Assembly: GCA_000169075.1 (NCBI GenBank)
Contig: AAVT01000001.1
Span: forward strand, 757,201 to 821,200
Length of the DNA: 64,000 nt
Source: a marine gamma proteobacterium HTCC2143
GTDB taxonomy: Bacteria; Pseudomonadota; Gammaproteobacteria; Pseudomonadales; Dasaniaceae
Reading direction: 5' to 3'
A program made the position numbers and the translations under genes. This document shows, one piece after another, positions 17,237-26,469 of this stretch; the first letter of the stretch is position 1; every line of letters starts with the position of its first letter. The notes under the pieces were generated by a model, which was not told where the DNA came from, ran no database searches, and worked only from the letters and a program-made list of their open reading frames with translations.

Positions 17237-18667
17237 ATGAAACTGTCGATGCCCCGTTTTGATCATGCTCAGGTGTTAGTTGTGGGCGATGTGATGCTGG
17301 ACCGTTACTGGCATGGTGGCACCTCTCGTATTTCTCCTGAGGCGCCGGTCCCTGTGGTGAAGGTAGAGCAAGTGGAGGACCGTCCTGGCGGTGCTGCAAA
17401 TGTTGCACTAAATATTGCTGCCCTCGGTGCGGGAGTGTCCTTAAGCGGTCTGGTGGGGCGCGATGAAGCCGCAGACGCATTGGTTGAAACAATGGCTGCC
17501 GCGAATGTGCACAGTGAATTGCACAGTGTGGATACGCAACCAACAATCACTAAGCTGCGAGTTATGAGCCGGCATCAGCAATTGTTGAGAATGGATTTCG
17601 AAGAAACTTTCTCGCCGGAGGATGCACAGGTTTTAGTACAAAAGTCTCAGCAGTTGCTGGGCTCTGTCGGTGCATTAATTTTGTCGGACTATGCCAAGGG
17701 CGCGCTCGCTGATCCTGTGCTGTTAATTGCCGCCGCCAAAAAGGCTGGGGTTCCAGTTCTGGTGGATCCAAAAGGCGCGGATTTTTCTCGTTATCGGGGA
17801 GCCACCTTATTAACCCCTAACCTACACGAGTTTGAAGCGGTTGTTGGTCCCTGTGCTAATGAGAAGGAGCTGGTGAGCAAAGGCGAACAGTTAATGGCCG
17901 ATTACGATTTGACCGCACTACTCATTACCCGGGGCGAGCACGGTATGACGTTGCTGCGGCCTGGCGTGCCCGAGTTGCATTTGCCGGCAAGGGCCCGAGA
18001 AGTGTTTGATGTTACCGGTGCCGGCGATACCGTCATTTCAGTGCTGGCAGCGTCATTGGCGGCTGGTGAAGCCTTACCGCAGGCGGTAGCGCTGGCCAAT
18101 TTGGGGGCTAGTATTGTTGTGGCAAAATTGGGGACAGCTGTAATTAGTACCCCTGAACTCCGTCGTGCTATTCAAGCCGAGCAGGGGTCAGAGCGTGGCG
18201 TTCTTAGCTTGGAGCAATTGCAGGTAGCGTTGGAAGACGCCCGCGCCCATGGGGAACGAGTCGTGTTTACCAATGGCTGTTTTGATATTTTGCACCCGGG
18301 TCATGCGGGCTATTTAGAGCAGGCCCGCGAGCTAGGGGACCGCTTAGTTGTTGCTGTTAATGGCGACGACTCTATTAGTCGATTGAAAGGCCCTGGTCGG
18401 CCAATCAACCCGGTCGACAGCCGAATGGCATTGCTGTCGAAGTTGGAATCCGTTGATTGGGTTATTTCCTTTGACGACGATACCCCCGCACATTTATTGG
18501 AAGTTCTAAAGCCCGATATTCTTGCCAAAGGTGGTGACTACAACAAGGAAAACGTGGTGGGCTGGGAACTCGTCGAAGGCTACGGTGGAAAAGTTGAGGT
18601 GCTGACCTTGTTTGACAGCTTTTCGACAACTTCAATTGTTGAAAAAGTTCTCGAAAAAAATCGCTAA
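17237..18667 (+). CDS. hldE: Bifunctional D-glycero-beta-D-manno-heptose-7-phosphate kinase / heptose-1-phosphate adenylyltransferase
   Basis: About 476 residues from ATG 17237, matching the usual HldE size. The first 54 bases of the longer ORF (from 17183) are unlike the family. The N-terminal ribokinase-type domain shows VVGDVMLDRYWHG, RISPEAPVPVVKV and DVTGAGDTVIS with the catalytic aspartate. The C-terminal nucleotidyltransferase domain shows VFTNGCFDILHPGHAGYL (HxGH) and GRPINPVDSRM. It performs two steps of ADP-heptose synthesis for the lipopolysaccharide inner core. AGGAAA upstream is a fair ribosome-binding site. waaA follows further on, as in other core loci. Confidence 0.97.
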   Translation: MKLSMPRFDHAQVLVVGDVMLDRYWHGGTSRISPEAPVPVVKVEQVEDRPGGAANVALNIAALGAGVSLSGLVGRDEAADALVETMAAANVHSELHSVDTQPTITKLRVMSRHQQLLRMDFEETFSPEDAQVLVQKSQQLLGSVGALILSDYAKGALADPVLLIAAAKKAGVPVLVDPKGADFSRYRGATLLTPNLHEFEAVVGPCANEKELVSKGEQLMADYDLTALLITRGEHGMTLLRPGVPELHLPARAREVFDVTGAGDTVISVLAASLAAGEALPQAVALANLGASIVVAKLGTAVISTPELRRAIQAEQGSERGVLSLEQLQVALEDARAHGERVVFTNGCFDILHPGHAGYLEQARELGDRLVVAVNGDDSISRLKGPGRPINPVDSRMALLSKLESVDWVISFDDDTPAHLLEVLKPDILAKGGDYNKENVVGWELVEGYGGKVEVLTLFDSFSTTSIVEKVLEKNR

Positions 18668-18784
18668 GTGTTTTTATCCGCGAGGCTCACATGATGCGGG
18701 CCTTGCCCTGCGACAATTTGTCACAATCGACCGCTCGCAAAAATCGTTAGAATAAACCCCTATCACTTGTGCACGGGTTTATCT

Positions 18785-20887
18785 ATGTTGTTCAAATCAC
18801 CCTTCGAATGTAAAACGCTGTTGTTACCGCTGTCGGTGTTATTTGCAGTGACGCCATTAGCGGCGATTGCAGACCACACCGATCCGGAAGAATTACTGGT
18901 TGTTGCTTCTCAGGATCGACGGCAAATTGATGTTGCCGATACGGTCGAGATAACAGCTGATTCTGCAACTTTGCTGCGCAAAGCGCCGGGAGCCAATGTT
19001 AACGGTAATGGTCCCTTAACCGGTATTCCCCAATATCGTGGCATGTATGGTGATCGGATTAATATTGAGGTTAATGGCACCACACTGAGTTCTGGCGGAC
19101 CTAACTGGATGGACCCTCCGCTAAGTTATGCGCCGGCTGCACAGCTTGAATCGCTTGAGATTTATCGTGGTATCGCTCCAGTTAGCGCCGGCCAAGAAAC
19201 TATTGGCGGAGCTATCAATGCAAAAACTTGGTCAGGAGATTTTTCCAGCAGTGATGCAATTGTCAGCAGTGGTCGTGTTCGATTCGGTGGACAATCAGTG
19301 AATAATGGGTCATTGGCAAGCGCTGCGGTTGTTGCGGCCAATCGGCAGCATCGCGTCAAGGTTTCGGCGTTAACCGAGCAGGCTGATGATGCTGAATTTG
19401 CCGATGGCGACATCGTACCCTCCGAATATAATCGGCAGCGCTATGATATTGGTTATGGTTTTAAAAACAATGGCCACACCTTGCAAGTCGACGTTGGTCG
19501 TAATGAAACCAATGGTACCGGCACCGCTGCACTGCCTATGGATATTCAATATATTGATAGCGATTTGGGAAGCATTAGGTATCAGTTGCAACGAGACGAC
19601 TGGTCAGTCAGTGCCAAAGTGTATTACAGCGATATAGAACACGGTATGACCAACTACGAATTAAGACCGGCACCAGCAATGGCAGCTATGCGGCGGCGTA
19701 ATATTGCCACCGGCGATAACTTTGGTTTTAACGTCGTGACAGAATTGAACGATGAGCATGGCGCTTGGCGCTTTGGCATTGATGCGCATGGAGAAGAACA
19801 CAACTCGAACATCGACAATCCCAATGCGCCGATGTTTTTCGTTACTGCTTTTAATGATGCACAGCGAGATATTTTCGGCGTTTTTGCAGAGCGCAGCTAT
19901 ACCTTTAATAAACAGTGGTTGGGCGAATTTGGGCTGCGCTACAATCGTGTAGAAATGGATGCCGATGAAGTTGATGGTACGCCTGCTATGATGCCGGCGG
20001 GTATGATGTTACGAGACAATTTCAACAAGGCACAGCGCCAACGCAATGACGACAATGTTGATTGGGTCGCAAAAATTTATTATCAAGCCGATAAAAATGC
20101 TAGCTATTCTTTAGGGGCCGCTAGAAAAACGCGTTCGGCGTCTTACCAAGAACGATATTTGTGGCTTCCCTTACAAGCGACTGGTGGATTAGCCGATGGC
20201 AGAACCTACACGGGAAACCTTGACCTTGATCCCGAAGTTGCTCATGAGATTGAGTTAGGTGTTGATTACCAGCAGGGTCCACTGCGGTTTTCTCCGCGAC
20301 TTTTCTATCGCGATGTGAACAACTATATTCAGGGAACACAATCCAGTGATCTGGCAGCGATGATGTTTGTCAATATGATGAACGCGATGAATGGCACTAG
20401 TAATCAAGCTCCGTTGCAGTTTAACAATGTTGATGCAGAGTTTTATGGTGTTGATATGGACTGGAGCTACACCATTGATGAACGCTGGTCGGTTAGCGGT
20501 ATTGTCAATTATGTTCGCGCAAAGCGCGATGACGTGAGTGATAATCTCTATCGAATTGCCCCCTTAAATGGTGTAGTCGCGTTGAACTACCTAAAAAATG
20601 ACTGGTCGCTGACTATTGAGTCGATGCTCTATGCCAAGCAAAATAAAATATCCGAAACCAACAGTGAGCAAGAAACATCAGGTTATGGTTTGCTGAATGT
20701 TAAAGGCTACTGGCAGTTGAATAGCGAGTGGCGCTTGGGTTTTGGCGTTGACAATCTATTGGACAAAAAATATCAGGACCATTTGGCGGGCTACAATCGT
20801 GCTGGTAGTAACGCCGGCATTGCTAACGGCGCAAGATTACCCGGCTATGGCAGGAATATGTTCGCGCGAGTCGATTACCAGTGGTAG
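18785..20887 (+). CDS. TonB-dependent outer-membrane receptor, methionine-rich
   Basis: About 700 residues from ATG 18785 (GTG 18767 possible). A signal peptide ends near AIA (residue 27); a TonB-box-like EELLVVAS follows, then a plug domain (GIPQYRGMYGDRINIEVNG, GPNWMDPPLSYAPAAQLESLEIYRG in two parts) and a beta-barrel ending in an aromatic residue (VDYQW). The NWMDPPLSY region is reminiscent of copper-type receptors such as OprC. Methionine clusters occur near residues 400 and 525, in presumed surface loops. A metal or metal-chelate ligand is a guess. It ends one base from the convergent aldo/keto reductase gene. Confidence 0.85.
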   Translation: MLFKSPFECKTLLLPLSVLFAVTPLAAIADHTDPEELLVVASQDRRQIDVADTVEITADSATLLRKAPGANVNGNGPLTGIPQYRGMYGDRINIEVNGTTLSSGGPNWMDPPLSYAPAAQLESLEIYRGIAPVSAGQETIGGAINAKTWSGDFSSSDAIVSSGRVRFGGQSVNNGSLASAAVVAANRQHRVKVSALTEQADDAEFADGDIVPSEYNRQRYDIGYGFKNNGHTLQVDVGRNETNGTGTAALPMDIQYIDSDLGSIRYQLQRDDWSVSAKVYYSDIEHGMTNYELRPAPAMAAMRRRNIATGDNFGFNVVTELNDEHGAWRFGIDAHGEEHNSNIDNPNAPMFFVTAFNDAQRDIFGVFAERSYTFNKQWLGEFGLRYNRVEMDADEVDGTPAMMPAGMMLRDNFNKAQRQRNDDNVDWVAKIYYQADKNASYSLGAARKTRSASYQERYLWLPLQATGGLADGRTYTGNLDLDPEVAHEIELGVDYQQGPLRFSPRLFYRDVNNYIQGTQSSDLAAMMFVNMMNAMNGTSNQAPLQFNNVDAEFYGVDMDWSYTIDERWSVSGIVNYVRAKRDDVSDNLYRIAPLNGVVALNYLKNDWSLTIESMLYAKQNKISETNSEQETSGYGLLNVKGYWQLNSEWRLGFGVDNLLDKKYQDHLAGYNRAGSNAGIANGARLPGYGRNMFARVDYQW

Positions 20888-21676
20888 TTACTCAGCCAAA
20901 CTTTTTTCAACTGCCGCGACATTTTCTTGTAGGTGTTGCGGATTAATCGTACCAACGATGACACTGCTGACACCTTGATGAGAAAATATAAAGTCCATAC
21001 TCGCTTGAACGGGATCTTTACTCTGTTGGCACAAATGGCCGCTGGCAAAGGCTTTCTTAATCAGTAATCCTTTTTGATGTTTTCCACAAAAATCGATGAC
21101 CGCCTGTTCATCTCTATAGTCCAAATTAAACGTCGCCATTACGGCATCGGTTCTTTCAGCTGCACAAAGTCCGCCCTCAACGGTTTTAGTGGAGACACCA
21201 AAGCTTCGAATTAATCCCTGTTGCTTGCATCGATTCAATTCCGTTAAAACTTCTTCATGGTTAATAATGTCGAGATCATCGCCATTAGAATGAACGAGCA
21301 CAATATCGATCATATCGGTTTTCAATCGTTGCAAACTACGCTCTATACTAAAGCGGGTATGTTTTGCGCTAAAATCAAAAGACGATCCGCCATCGCTATA
21401 TTCCTCGCCCACTTTCGAGCAAATGACCCAGTCTTGCCGCTGTCCTTTGAGTAAAGTGCCGAGCCGTTCTTCGCTGTTACCATAGGCCGGAGCGGTATCG
21501 ATCAAATTAATACCCATGTCTTTGGCAAGGGCGATTAAGTGGCCGGCGGCCTTATCGTCGGGAATGGTAAATCGCTCAGGATATTTAACACCTTTATCGC
21601 GGCCTAATTTGACGGTACCTAAGCCGAGTGGGCTGACGAGAATACCGGTATTTCCAAACTGACGTTGTTTCATCAT
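20888..21676 (-). CDS. Aldo/keto reductase family oxidoreductase
   Basis: A protein of 262 residues with the AKR barrel: FGNTGILVSPLGLGTVKLG, LIDTAPAYGNSEERLG (catalytic Asp-Tyr), VICSKVGEEY (lysine) and IDIVLVHSNG (histidine), all four catalytic-tetrad positions present. It is slightly shorter than the usual 300 residues. It follows the FAD oxidoreductase by 12 bases on the same strand, so the two are an operon and may act on the same compound. Substrate not predictable. Confidence 0.85.
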   Translation of the reverse strand: MMKQRQFGNTGILVSPLGLGTVKLGRDKGVKYPERFTIPDDKAAGHLIALAKDMGINLIDTAPAYGNSEERLGTLLKGQRQDWVICSKVGEEYSDGGSSFDFSAKHTRFSIERSLQRLKTDMIDIVLVHSNGDDLDIINHEEVLTELNRCKQQGLIRSFGVSTKTVEGGLCAAERTDAVMATFNLDYRDEQAVIDFCGKHQKGLLIKKAFASGHLCQQSKDPVQASMDFIFSHQGVSSVIVGTINPQHLQENVAAVEKSLAE

Positions 21677-21688
21677 GTGATTAACTGA

Positions 21689-22900
21689 TTAGAATAAAGT
21701 TTCCCAACAGGGGATGCTTATAGTGGGTTTTTTCAGTGACGATAATGCCTGATCTAACGGCTGGGCAGTCGGCCTAACGTTATCTTTGTCTAGTAGATGG
21801 GCCACCTCATCAGCCATATTAGGCGCCAGTGTTAACTTAGTTGGCCAGCTTATAATAACGTTGCCACAGCTCGCGGCAGTCTCAGCAAATGCCTTGTCGG
21901 GTTTTATCAATCCACCTTGTTGTGGTTCGGCACGATCAATATACAAAGTGGCCCATTCGCACTCACTAAAATCCAGCCAAGGAAATAAGTCGGCCAGTTC
22001 TTTCTTGGCGGTTGAAATTAGTACATCATCGGTCTGATTGACGCCATTAGTGGCAAGGTCGCCGCCAAGATACCATACGTTTTTTCCATCTTTACACTGA
22101 TGGCTGGAAATAGTTATCCGCGGAGAAGGGTTTGTTCCCATACAGTGGGCATAAAGAGGAAAGGGGTAATGATGTTTGACTAAAACCTGTTTCAGTGGCC
22201 GTCGCTGCATTGCAGGTTTTTTAATATCGAGCATTTGGCAGAGTTGCTCATTGCCAGCGCCAGCGGTAAATACAAATCGTTGTGCGCTAATGTCGATTTT
22301 TTTATCTGCGCTAATTGTACTAAGTATGTTGACTTCACCGTCGATATTTTTTTCGAACTGGCTATTTGCCCAATCAATTGAAAAAATTCTATCTTTGTAG
22401 TTGTCCACCAAAGTGGAAACGACGGAAGGAACATCCAATACCAAGTCGACTAACTTATAGAGCGACCCTCGAAATGCGTCGCTTTGAAAAACCTCTGGCC
22501 GCTCGGATTTGGCCACGGCATCTACTCGGCCGCGAGTAACTTTACTGGCAAAAAAGGACGTCACTTTGGATGTGATAGATTGAGTTGACCACATATAAAA
22601 ATGTTCGCTCAGTACCTTGGCATCACTTAAATCAACATCGCCTTCGCCTCTGAGGCAACGTCTCCAGTGATCAGGCATATCAGCAATGGCTTCAGATGCG
22701 CCGGTCAGGGCACCTCCCAATGCATACTTAATACCGCCGTGGATCATCCCTTGAGAAGCCATGGTCTGCATGTTCCCGAGACTATCATGCTCAAACAGCA
22801 CGGCGTTATAGCCGTTGTTGCACAGGCGGTTTAGTAACCAGAGGCCGGCTATGCCGCCACCGATAATAGCAATGTCTACGTTAACGCAAGTTGAAGTCAT
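21689..22900 (-). CDS. FAD-dependent oxidoreductase (DAO family)
   Basis: A protein of 403 residues. The N-terminus VDIAIIGGGIAGLWLLNRL is the FAD dinucleotide-binding motif, followed by a second flavin contact, ASQGMIHGGIKYALGG, as in glycerol-3-phosphate dehydrogenase and D-amino-acid-oxidase-like enzymes. RFVFTAGAGNEQL is the middle ATG-type motif. It is cytosolic with no signal peptide. First gene of a two-gene operon with the aldo/keto reductase. The substrate is unknown; an amino or hydroxy compound is typical for the family. Confidence 0.8.
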   Translation of the reverse strand: MTSTCVNVDIAIIGGGIAGLWLLNRLCNNGYNAVLFEHDSLGNMQTMASQGMIHGGIKYALGGALTGASEAIADMPDHWRRCLRGEGDVDLSDAKVLSEHFYMWSTQSITSKVTSFFASKVTRGRVDAVAKSERPEVFQSDAFRGSLYKLVDLVLDVPSVVSTLVDNYKDRIFSIDWANSQFEKNIDGEVNILSTISADKKIDISAQRFVFTAGAGNEQLCQMLDIKKPAMQRRPLKQVLVKHHYPFPLYAHCMGTNPSPRITISSHQCKDGKNVWYLGGDLATNGVNQTDDVLISTAKKELADLFPWLDFSECEWATLYIDRAEPQQGGLIKPDKAFAETAASCGNVIISWPTKLTLAPNMADEVAHLLDKDNVRPTAQPLDQALSSLKKPTISIPCWETLF

Positions 22901-23151
22901 GGGTCGATAAAATCAAACGGTTGAGAGTTAGTCGAGTATATCCTATTTTTATTTACACGACGTGCTAGTGCCCCTTTTATACCGCTCCAGCATTGAATGA
23001 TTGTGGCTAACCAAGCTGGCCTCAGCGACCTTAAGCCGTTATGCTTCGGCGGTGTTAGTGTGTTGGAACAGCTTTGTCTCGGTCTGTTGGATAGAGGCAG
23101 GTGTTTTTCTTGCTCGATAACGATTCGCCTTTAAGGAATTACCTGAAGCGC

Positions 23152-24423
23152 ATGATAGCTCGCTATATTTATACCCTTATTTTTTATCTGGCTATACCAC
23201 TAGTCATGATACGGCTTTTCTATCGGGCGTTAAAATCTCCTGCTTATTGGCCGCGAATCCCTGAGCGATTTGGTGTTACCCCGTCGCCAATGCTGCACAA
23301 TAGTATTTGGGTTCACGCTGTTTCGGTGGGTGAAACCATAGCTGCGGTGCCACTGATCAAACAATTACAGCAGAGATACCCAGAATCTTCCGTTGTGATT
23401 ACAACGATGACTCCTACTGGCTCTGCGCGAGTTAGCGCTTTATTGGGCGATTCAGTTTTTCACGTCTATTCTCCTTATGATTTACCGGTGGCGATTAATG
23501 CGTTTTTAAAACGCATACAACCCAAGCTGCTGATCATTATGGAGACAGAGCTGTGGCCCAACACAATTTACGCGTGTAGCCAGCGCTCGATCCCCGTGGT
23601 TCTGGCGAACGCTCGGCTCTCTGAAAAATCGGCGGCGGGATATCAGCGTTTTGGGCCATTAACGCAACCGATGCTGGGAGCTTTGTCTAAAGTTGTTGCC
23701 CAAAGCCAAGCCGACGCAGATCGCTTTTTAGCGCTGGGCCTGAATTCTGCTCAGATTCAGGTGAGTGGCAGTATTAAGTTCGATATTTCTATCAGTGAAA
23801 CATTGCAAGATCAGTCAAGGCGGTTGAAAGATCATTGGACGGGCAAGGGTAAAAAATTAATATGGATTGCTGCCAGTACCCGCGAAGGTGAAGACGCCAC
23901 TATATTGCGAGCTTTTGAGCAGCTGGCTGAGCGCTGGCCAAACCTATTGCTGCTGCTAGTCCCGCGTCATCCGGAGCGATTTAAACAAGTAGCGGAACTG
24001 TCCCGGCGGGCAGGTTTTAACACTATGTTGAGGTCCTCGGCTGATACGTTGTCTGAACAAACCCAGGTGATTATTGGCGATACCATGGGTGAGTTGCTGT
24101 TGTTTTATGGCTGTGCCGATATCGCTTTTGTCGGTGGCAGTTTGGTTGATACCGGCGGTCATAATATGCTCGAAGCCGCCGCCTGGGGCTTGCCGATCAT
24201 CACCGGTGAAAGCAATTTTAATTTTGCTGAAATTAGTCAGTTGTTACAGGCAAACAGTGCCTTAGTTACCGTCAATGATAGCGAGTCACTAGCAGAACAG
24301 GTGGGCCTGTTCATTGACTCTCCAGAACACCGATCTGAAACTGGTGACCGAGCAAAAGCAGTCATTGCGTCAAACAGAGGTTCGCTGGATCGGTTGCTAG
24401 ACGCCATTAACGAGTTTATGTAG
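23152..24423 (+). CDS. waaA: 3-deoxy-D-manno-octulosonic acid transferase (Kdo transferase)
   Basis: About 423 residues from ATG 23152; the reading frame extends to 23101 but the family start (short lead, then a hydrophobic anchor IYTLIFYLAIPLVMI) fits 23152. The GT30 N-terminal domain contains WVHAVSVGETIAAVPLI (catalytic glutamate region) and LLIIMETELWPNTI. The C-terminal domain contains FVGGSLVDTGGHNMLEAAAWG with the donor-binding glycine/glutamate. It attaches Kdo to lipid A precursor at the inner membrane. With hldE nearby it forms the core-LPS part of the window. Confidence 0.96.
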   Translation: MIARYIYTLIFYLAIPLVMIRLFYRALKSPAYWPRIPERFGVTPSPMLHNSIWVHAVSVGETIAAVPLIKQLQQRYPESSVVITTMTPTGSARVSALLGDSVFHVYSPYDLPVAINAFLKRIQPKLLIIMETELWPNTIYACSQRSIPVVLANARLSEKSAAGYQRFGPLTQPMLGALSKVVAQSQADADRFLALGLNSAQIQVSGSIKFDISISETLQDQSRRLKDHWTGKGKKLIWIAASTREGEDATILRAFEQLAERWPNLLLLLVPRHPERFKQVAELSRRAGFNTMLRSSADTLSEQTQVIIGDTMGELLLFYGCADIAFVGGSLVDTGGHNMLEAAAWGLPIITGESNFNFAEISQLLQANSALVTVNDSESLAEQVGLFIDSPEHRSETGDRAKAVIASNRGSLDRLLDAINEFM

Positions 24424-24463
24424 CAGAGATTTAGTGCTTAAAAGGAGATAGCCTGAGTATGTT

Positions 24464-24505
24464 GTTAAACAGTTCTATCGGTTGACGCGATAACAATTGT
24501 TTAAC
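24464..24505 (+). repeat. Imperfect stem-loop downstream of waaA
   Basis: The left arm begins GTTAAACA and runs into TATCG; the right arm begins CGATA and ends TGTTTAAC, with a seven-base loop GTTGACG. About 15 of 17-18 positions pair. It lies 40 bases after the waaA stop and could end transcription or mark the left edge of the adjacent repeat, but there is no T-run behind it. Confidence 0.55.
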
Positions 24506-24692
24506 TCGGCAACGGCGCGACGTTATTGCTACACGATGGCGGCCCTCCGGGCTGACTTCCTTCCCGCCGGAGCCCTGCCTGAAAAACGCCAGGTCTCAGT
24601 CACTCACTCAGTGCTCATCTTTGATGTTTCGCAATAACGCCACTCCGCTGCGCTCTCCCGCGATGGCTATTGACGTCTGCACGCTGTTAGGC
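24499..24692. repeat. attC-like or MITE-like structured element
   Basis: The segment begins GTTTAAC (fits RYYYAAC) and ends GTTAGGC (fits GTTRRRY), the outer core sites expected of an integron attC recombination site, and encloses the perfect inverted repeat CGTTATTGC/GCAATAACG. At 194 bases it is longer than usual attC sites (about 57-141), the arms are unequal, and no integrase or cassette is in the window. It may instead be a small non-autonomous repeat. The call is tentative. Confidence 0.3.
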
Positions 24693-24841
24693 GAGAAAAC
24701 ACAAGGTCAGAGGGCTGGGCTGGGCTTGGGGGTTGCTGTGAAAGTTAAAGGGATTGGCTAAGGCAGTGGATGAGACAGCGAAGCGTTTTAAGGCTCAGGC
24801 ACTTCCGAGGGAACCCCGGAGGGGCCAGAACCATAAAGCGG

Positions 24842-26266
24842 CTAAGGATTTAAATAATCCTGATACTGATTAGCTGTCGGTGCACCAGGCTCAACCAGCC
24901 ATTTGCTGATGTCGTAGGTATCTTGTGGCGTTAAAATGCCTGCAGCACGCTTAAGGCGCAGCATATTTAACACATAGTCATAGCGCGAATTAGCGTAGTC
25001 ACGAATTGACGAATATAGCGAGCGCTGTGCTTGTAGCACATCGACGATATTACGGGTGCCGACCTCGTAGCCCGCTTCAGTTGCATCCAGCGCGCTGCTG
25101 GTTGAAACAATGGATTGCTGACGGGCATTAACTCGTTGAACATCGTTGGAGACAGTGAGGTGTGATGAGCGAGCATTACGAATAACAACCCGCTGCGTTT
25201 CAATTTTATTCTGCAAAGCGACATTATATTGCTGGTATGCCTGCCGACGGACGGAGCTGACACGGCCGCCTGAGTAGAGTGGCACCTGTAACCTTAACAC
25301 CATCGACGTACCGTCAGACTCTTGGTCCTGTGGAATGATCAATGATGTACCAGTAATAGAGACTTCGCCGTTGCGCTCTTGATCGTTGTAGCTAAAGGAG
25401 CCGGTGATGGTGGGTGCATGGCCCATTCTTTTAGCGGTGGCATTCTGACGGGCAGATTCAGCAGCATAGAGCGCCGCTTTTAACGCATAGTTGTTTTTAA
25501 GGGCAAACTGAACCCATTCATCGCGAGACATGGGGTCTGGATCAACAACCGGGAAATCTTTATTCAGCAACCACAAATTCTGGTGTTCCTGTCCAGTTAG
25601 CACCGTTAGCGATTCCAGTGATGTTCCCAGATTACCTTCATCGGTCAAACGTCGCACAACGGTGGTGTCAAATACGGCTCGGGCTTCATGGACATCGGTA
25701 ATTGCGATCAAGCCAACATCAAATCGCTGTTGAGTTTGTTCCAATTGCCGTTTCGTGGCGCGCTCTTCTGCTTTTGATGCTTCCAAGTTGTCTATTTGGC
25801 GAAGCACATCAAAATAGGCTTCAGCAACACGGACAATGACGTCTTGCTGGTCAAAAGAAAATTGGGCTTGTGCCTGTTTGGTTCTCTCTTTACCACTTTT
25901 AAAACGGAACCAGGCAGACAAGTCGAGAATATTTTGTTGCAAGCTAATACCATAACTGGTGGTGTCAGCTTGGTAATTTGATTCAATGATTGGGTTTGCG
26001 CCTACAGCCAGTGCATTTTGGTTGAATCCAGCGGAGTCGAAATCGTCATCTTGATAGCTGCCGCTCGCGCTGATCTGTGGAAGCAGGGCTGAGAAGGCTT
26101 GTTCTTCGATTTCAATATTGGCCAGGTAAGAGGCCTCCGCCGCTTTAAGCCGAGCGTCGTTTTTGAGGGCAAGCTCATAGATATCCGCTAAGGTATCAGC
26201 ATTGCTCAGACTGCTGGCTGCGCAGAACGCTAGCGCCATGGAAAGTGGGCGTAACAAAAATCTCAT
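24842..26266 (-). CDS. tolC: TolC-family outer-membrane channel
   Basis: About 474 residues from ATG 26266, which has AAGGAAC as ribosome-binding site; the longer frame to 26329 is rejected. A signal peptide ends at SNADTLADIY. Two outer-membrane-efflux repeats follow, with typical SLQQNILDLSAWFRF and RLQVPLYSGGRVSSVRRQAYQQ segments and the late NARSSHLTVSNDVQRV helix. It forms the trimeric outer-membrane tunnel for type I secretion and RND/MFS efflux. The neighbours across the divergent gap (yqiB, cpdA, yqiA, parE) are the same as beside E. coli tolC. Confidence 0.93.
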   Translation of the reverse strand: MRFLLRPLSMALAFCAASSLSNADTLADIYELALKNDARLKAAEASYLANIEIEEQAFSALLPQISASGSYQDDDFDSAGFNQNALAVGANPIIESNYQADTTSYGISLQQNILDLSAWFRFKSGKERTKQAQAQFSFDQQDVIVRVAEAYFDVLRQIDNLEASKAEERATKRQLEQTQQRFDVGLIAITDVHEARAVFDTTVVRRLTDEGNLGTSLESLTVLTGQEHQNLWLLNKDFPVVDPDPMSRDEWVQFALKNNYALKAALYAAESARQNATAKRMGHAPTITGSFSYNDQERNGEVSITGTSLIIPQDQESDGTSMVLRLQVPLYSGGRVSSVRRQAYQQYNVALQNKIETQRVVIRNARSSHLTVSNDVQRVNARQQSIVSTSSALDATEAGYEVGTRNIVDVLQAQRSLYSSIRDYANSRYDYVLNMLRLKRAAGILTPQDTYDISKWLVEPGAPTANQYQDYLNP

Positions 26267-26469
26267 TGCTTGTTCCTTTATGGGTTTACAATTTCTTATA
26301 AGAACAGAATTATACCCCAGTATGCTCAATAGTTGACAAGAAAGTACTTAATTACAAATTGTTAAGCTGGTAAAAAGCAAACTTAATTTTAGTGAATAGG
26401 AAAAGGACAGGGGCAAGCCAAAACTGCTAAACTTTGGTTTTACGATGAACAGGCAGCTCAGGCGTTAAT

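Larger units (their letters stand above)
24424..24841. other. Gene-free convergent region rich in inverted repeats between waaA and tolC
   Basis: About 418 bases between convergent genes. It holds a long imperfect hairpin (24464-24505), a 119-base segment bounded by perfect 9-base inverted repeats CGTTATTGC (24521-24529) and GCAATAACG (24631-24639), and a G/C-rich inverted pair, GGCCCTCCGGG near 24541 and CCCCGGAGGGGCC near 24813. A 33-codon ORF inside (ATG 24536) has no ribosome-binding site and I do not believe it. Composition differs from the flanks and looks like a dispersed repeat. Confidence 0.5.

Noticed and set aside
24536..24637. 33-codon ORF inside the waaA-tolC repeat
   Set aside because: No ribosome-binding site; it lies wholly in an inverted-repeat element and reads like translated repeat DNA.
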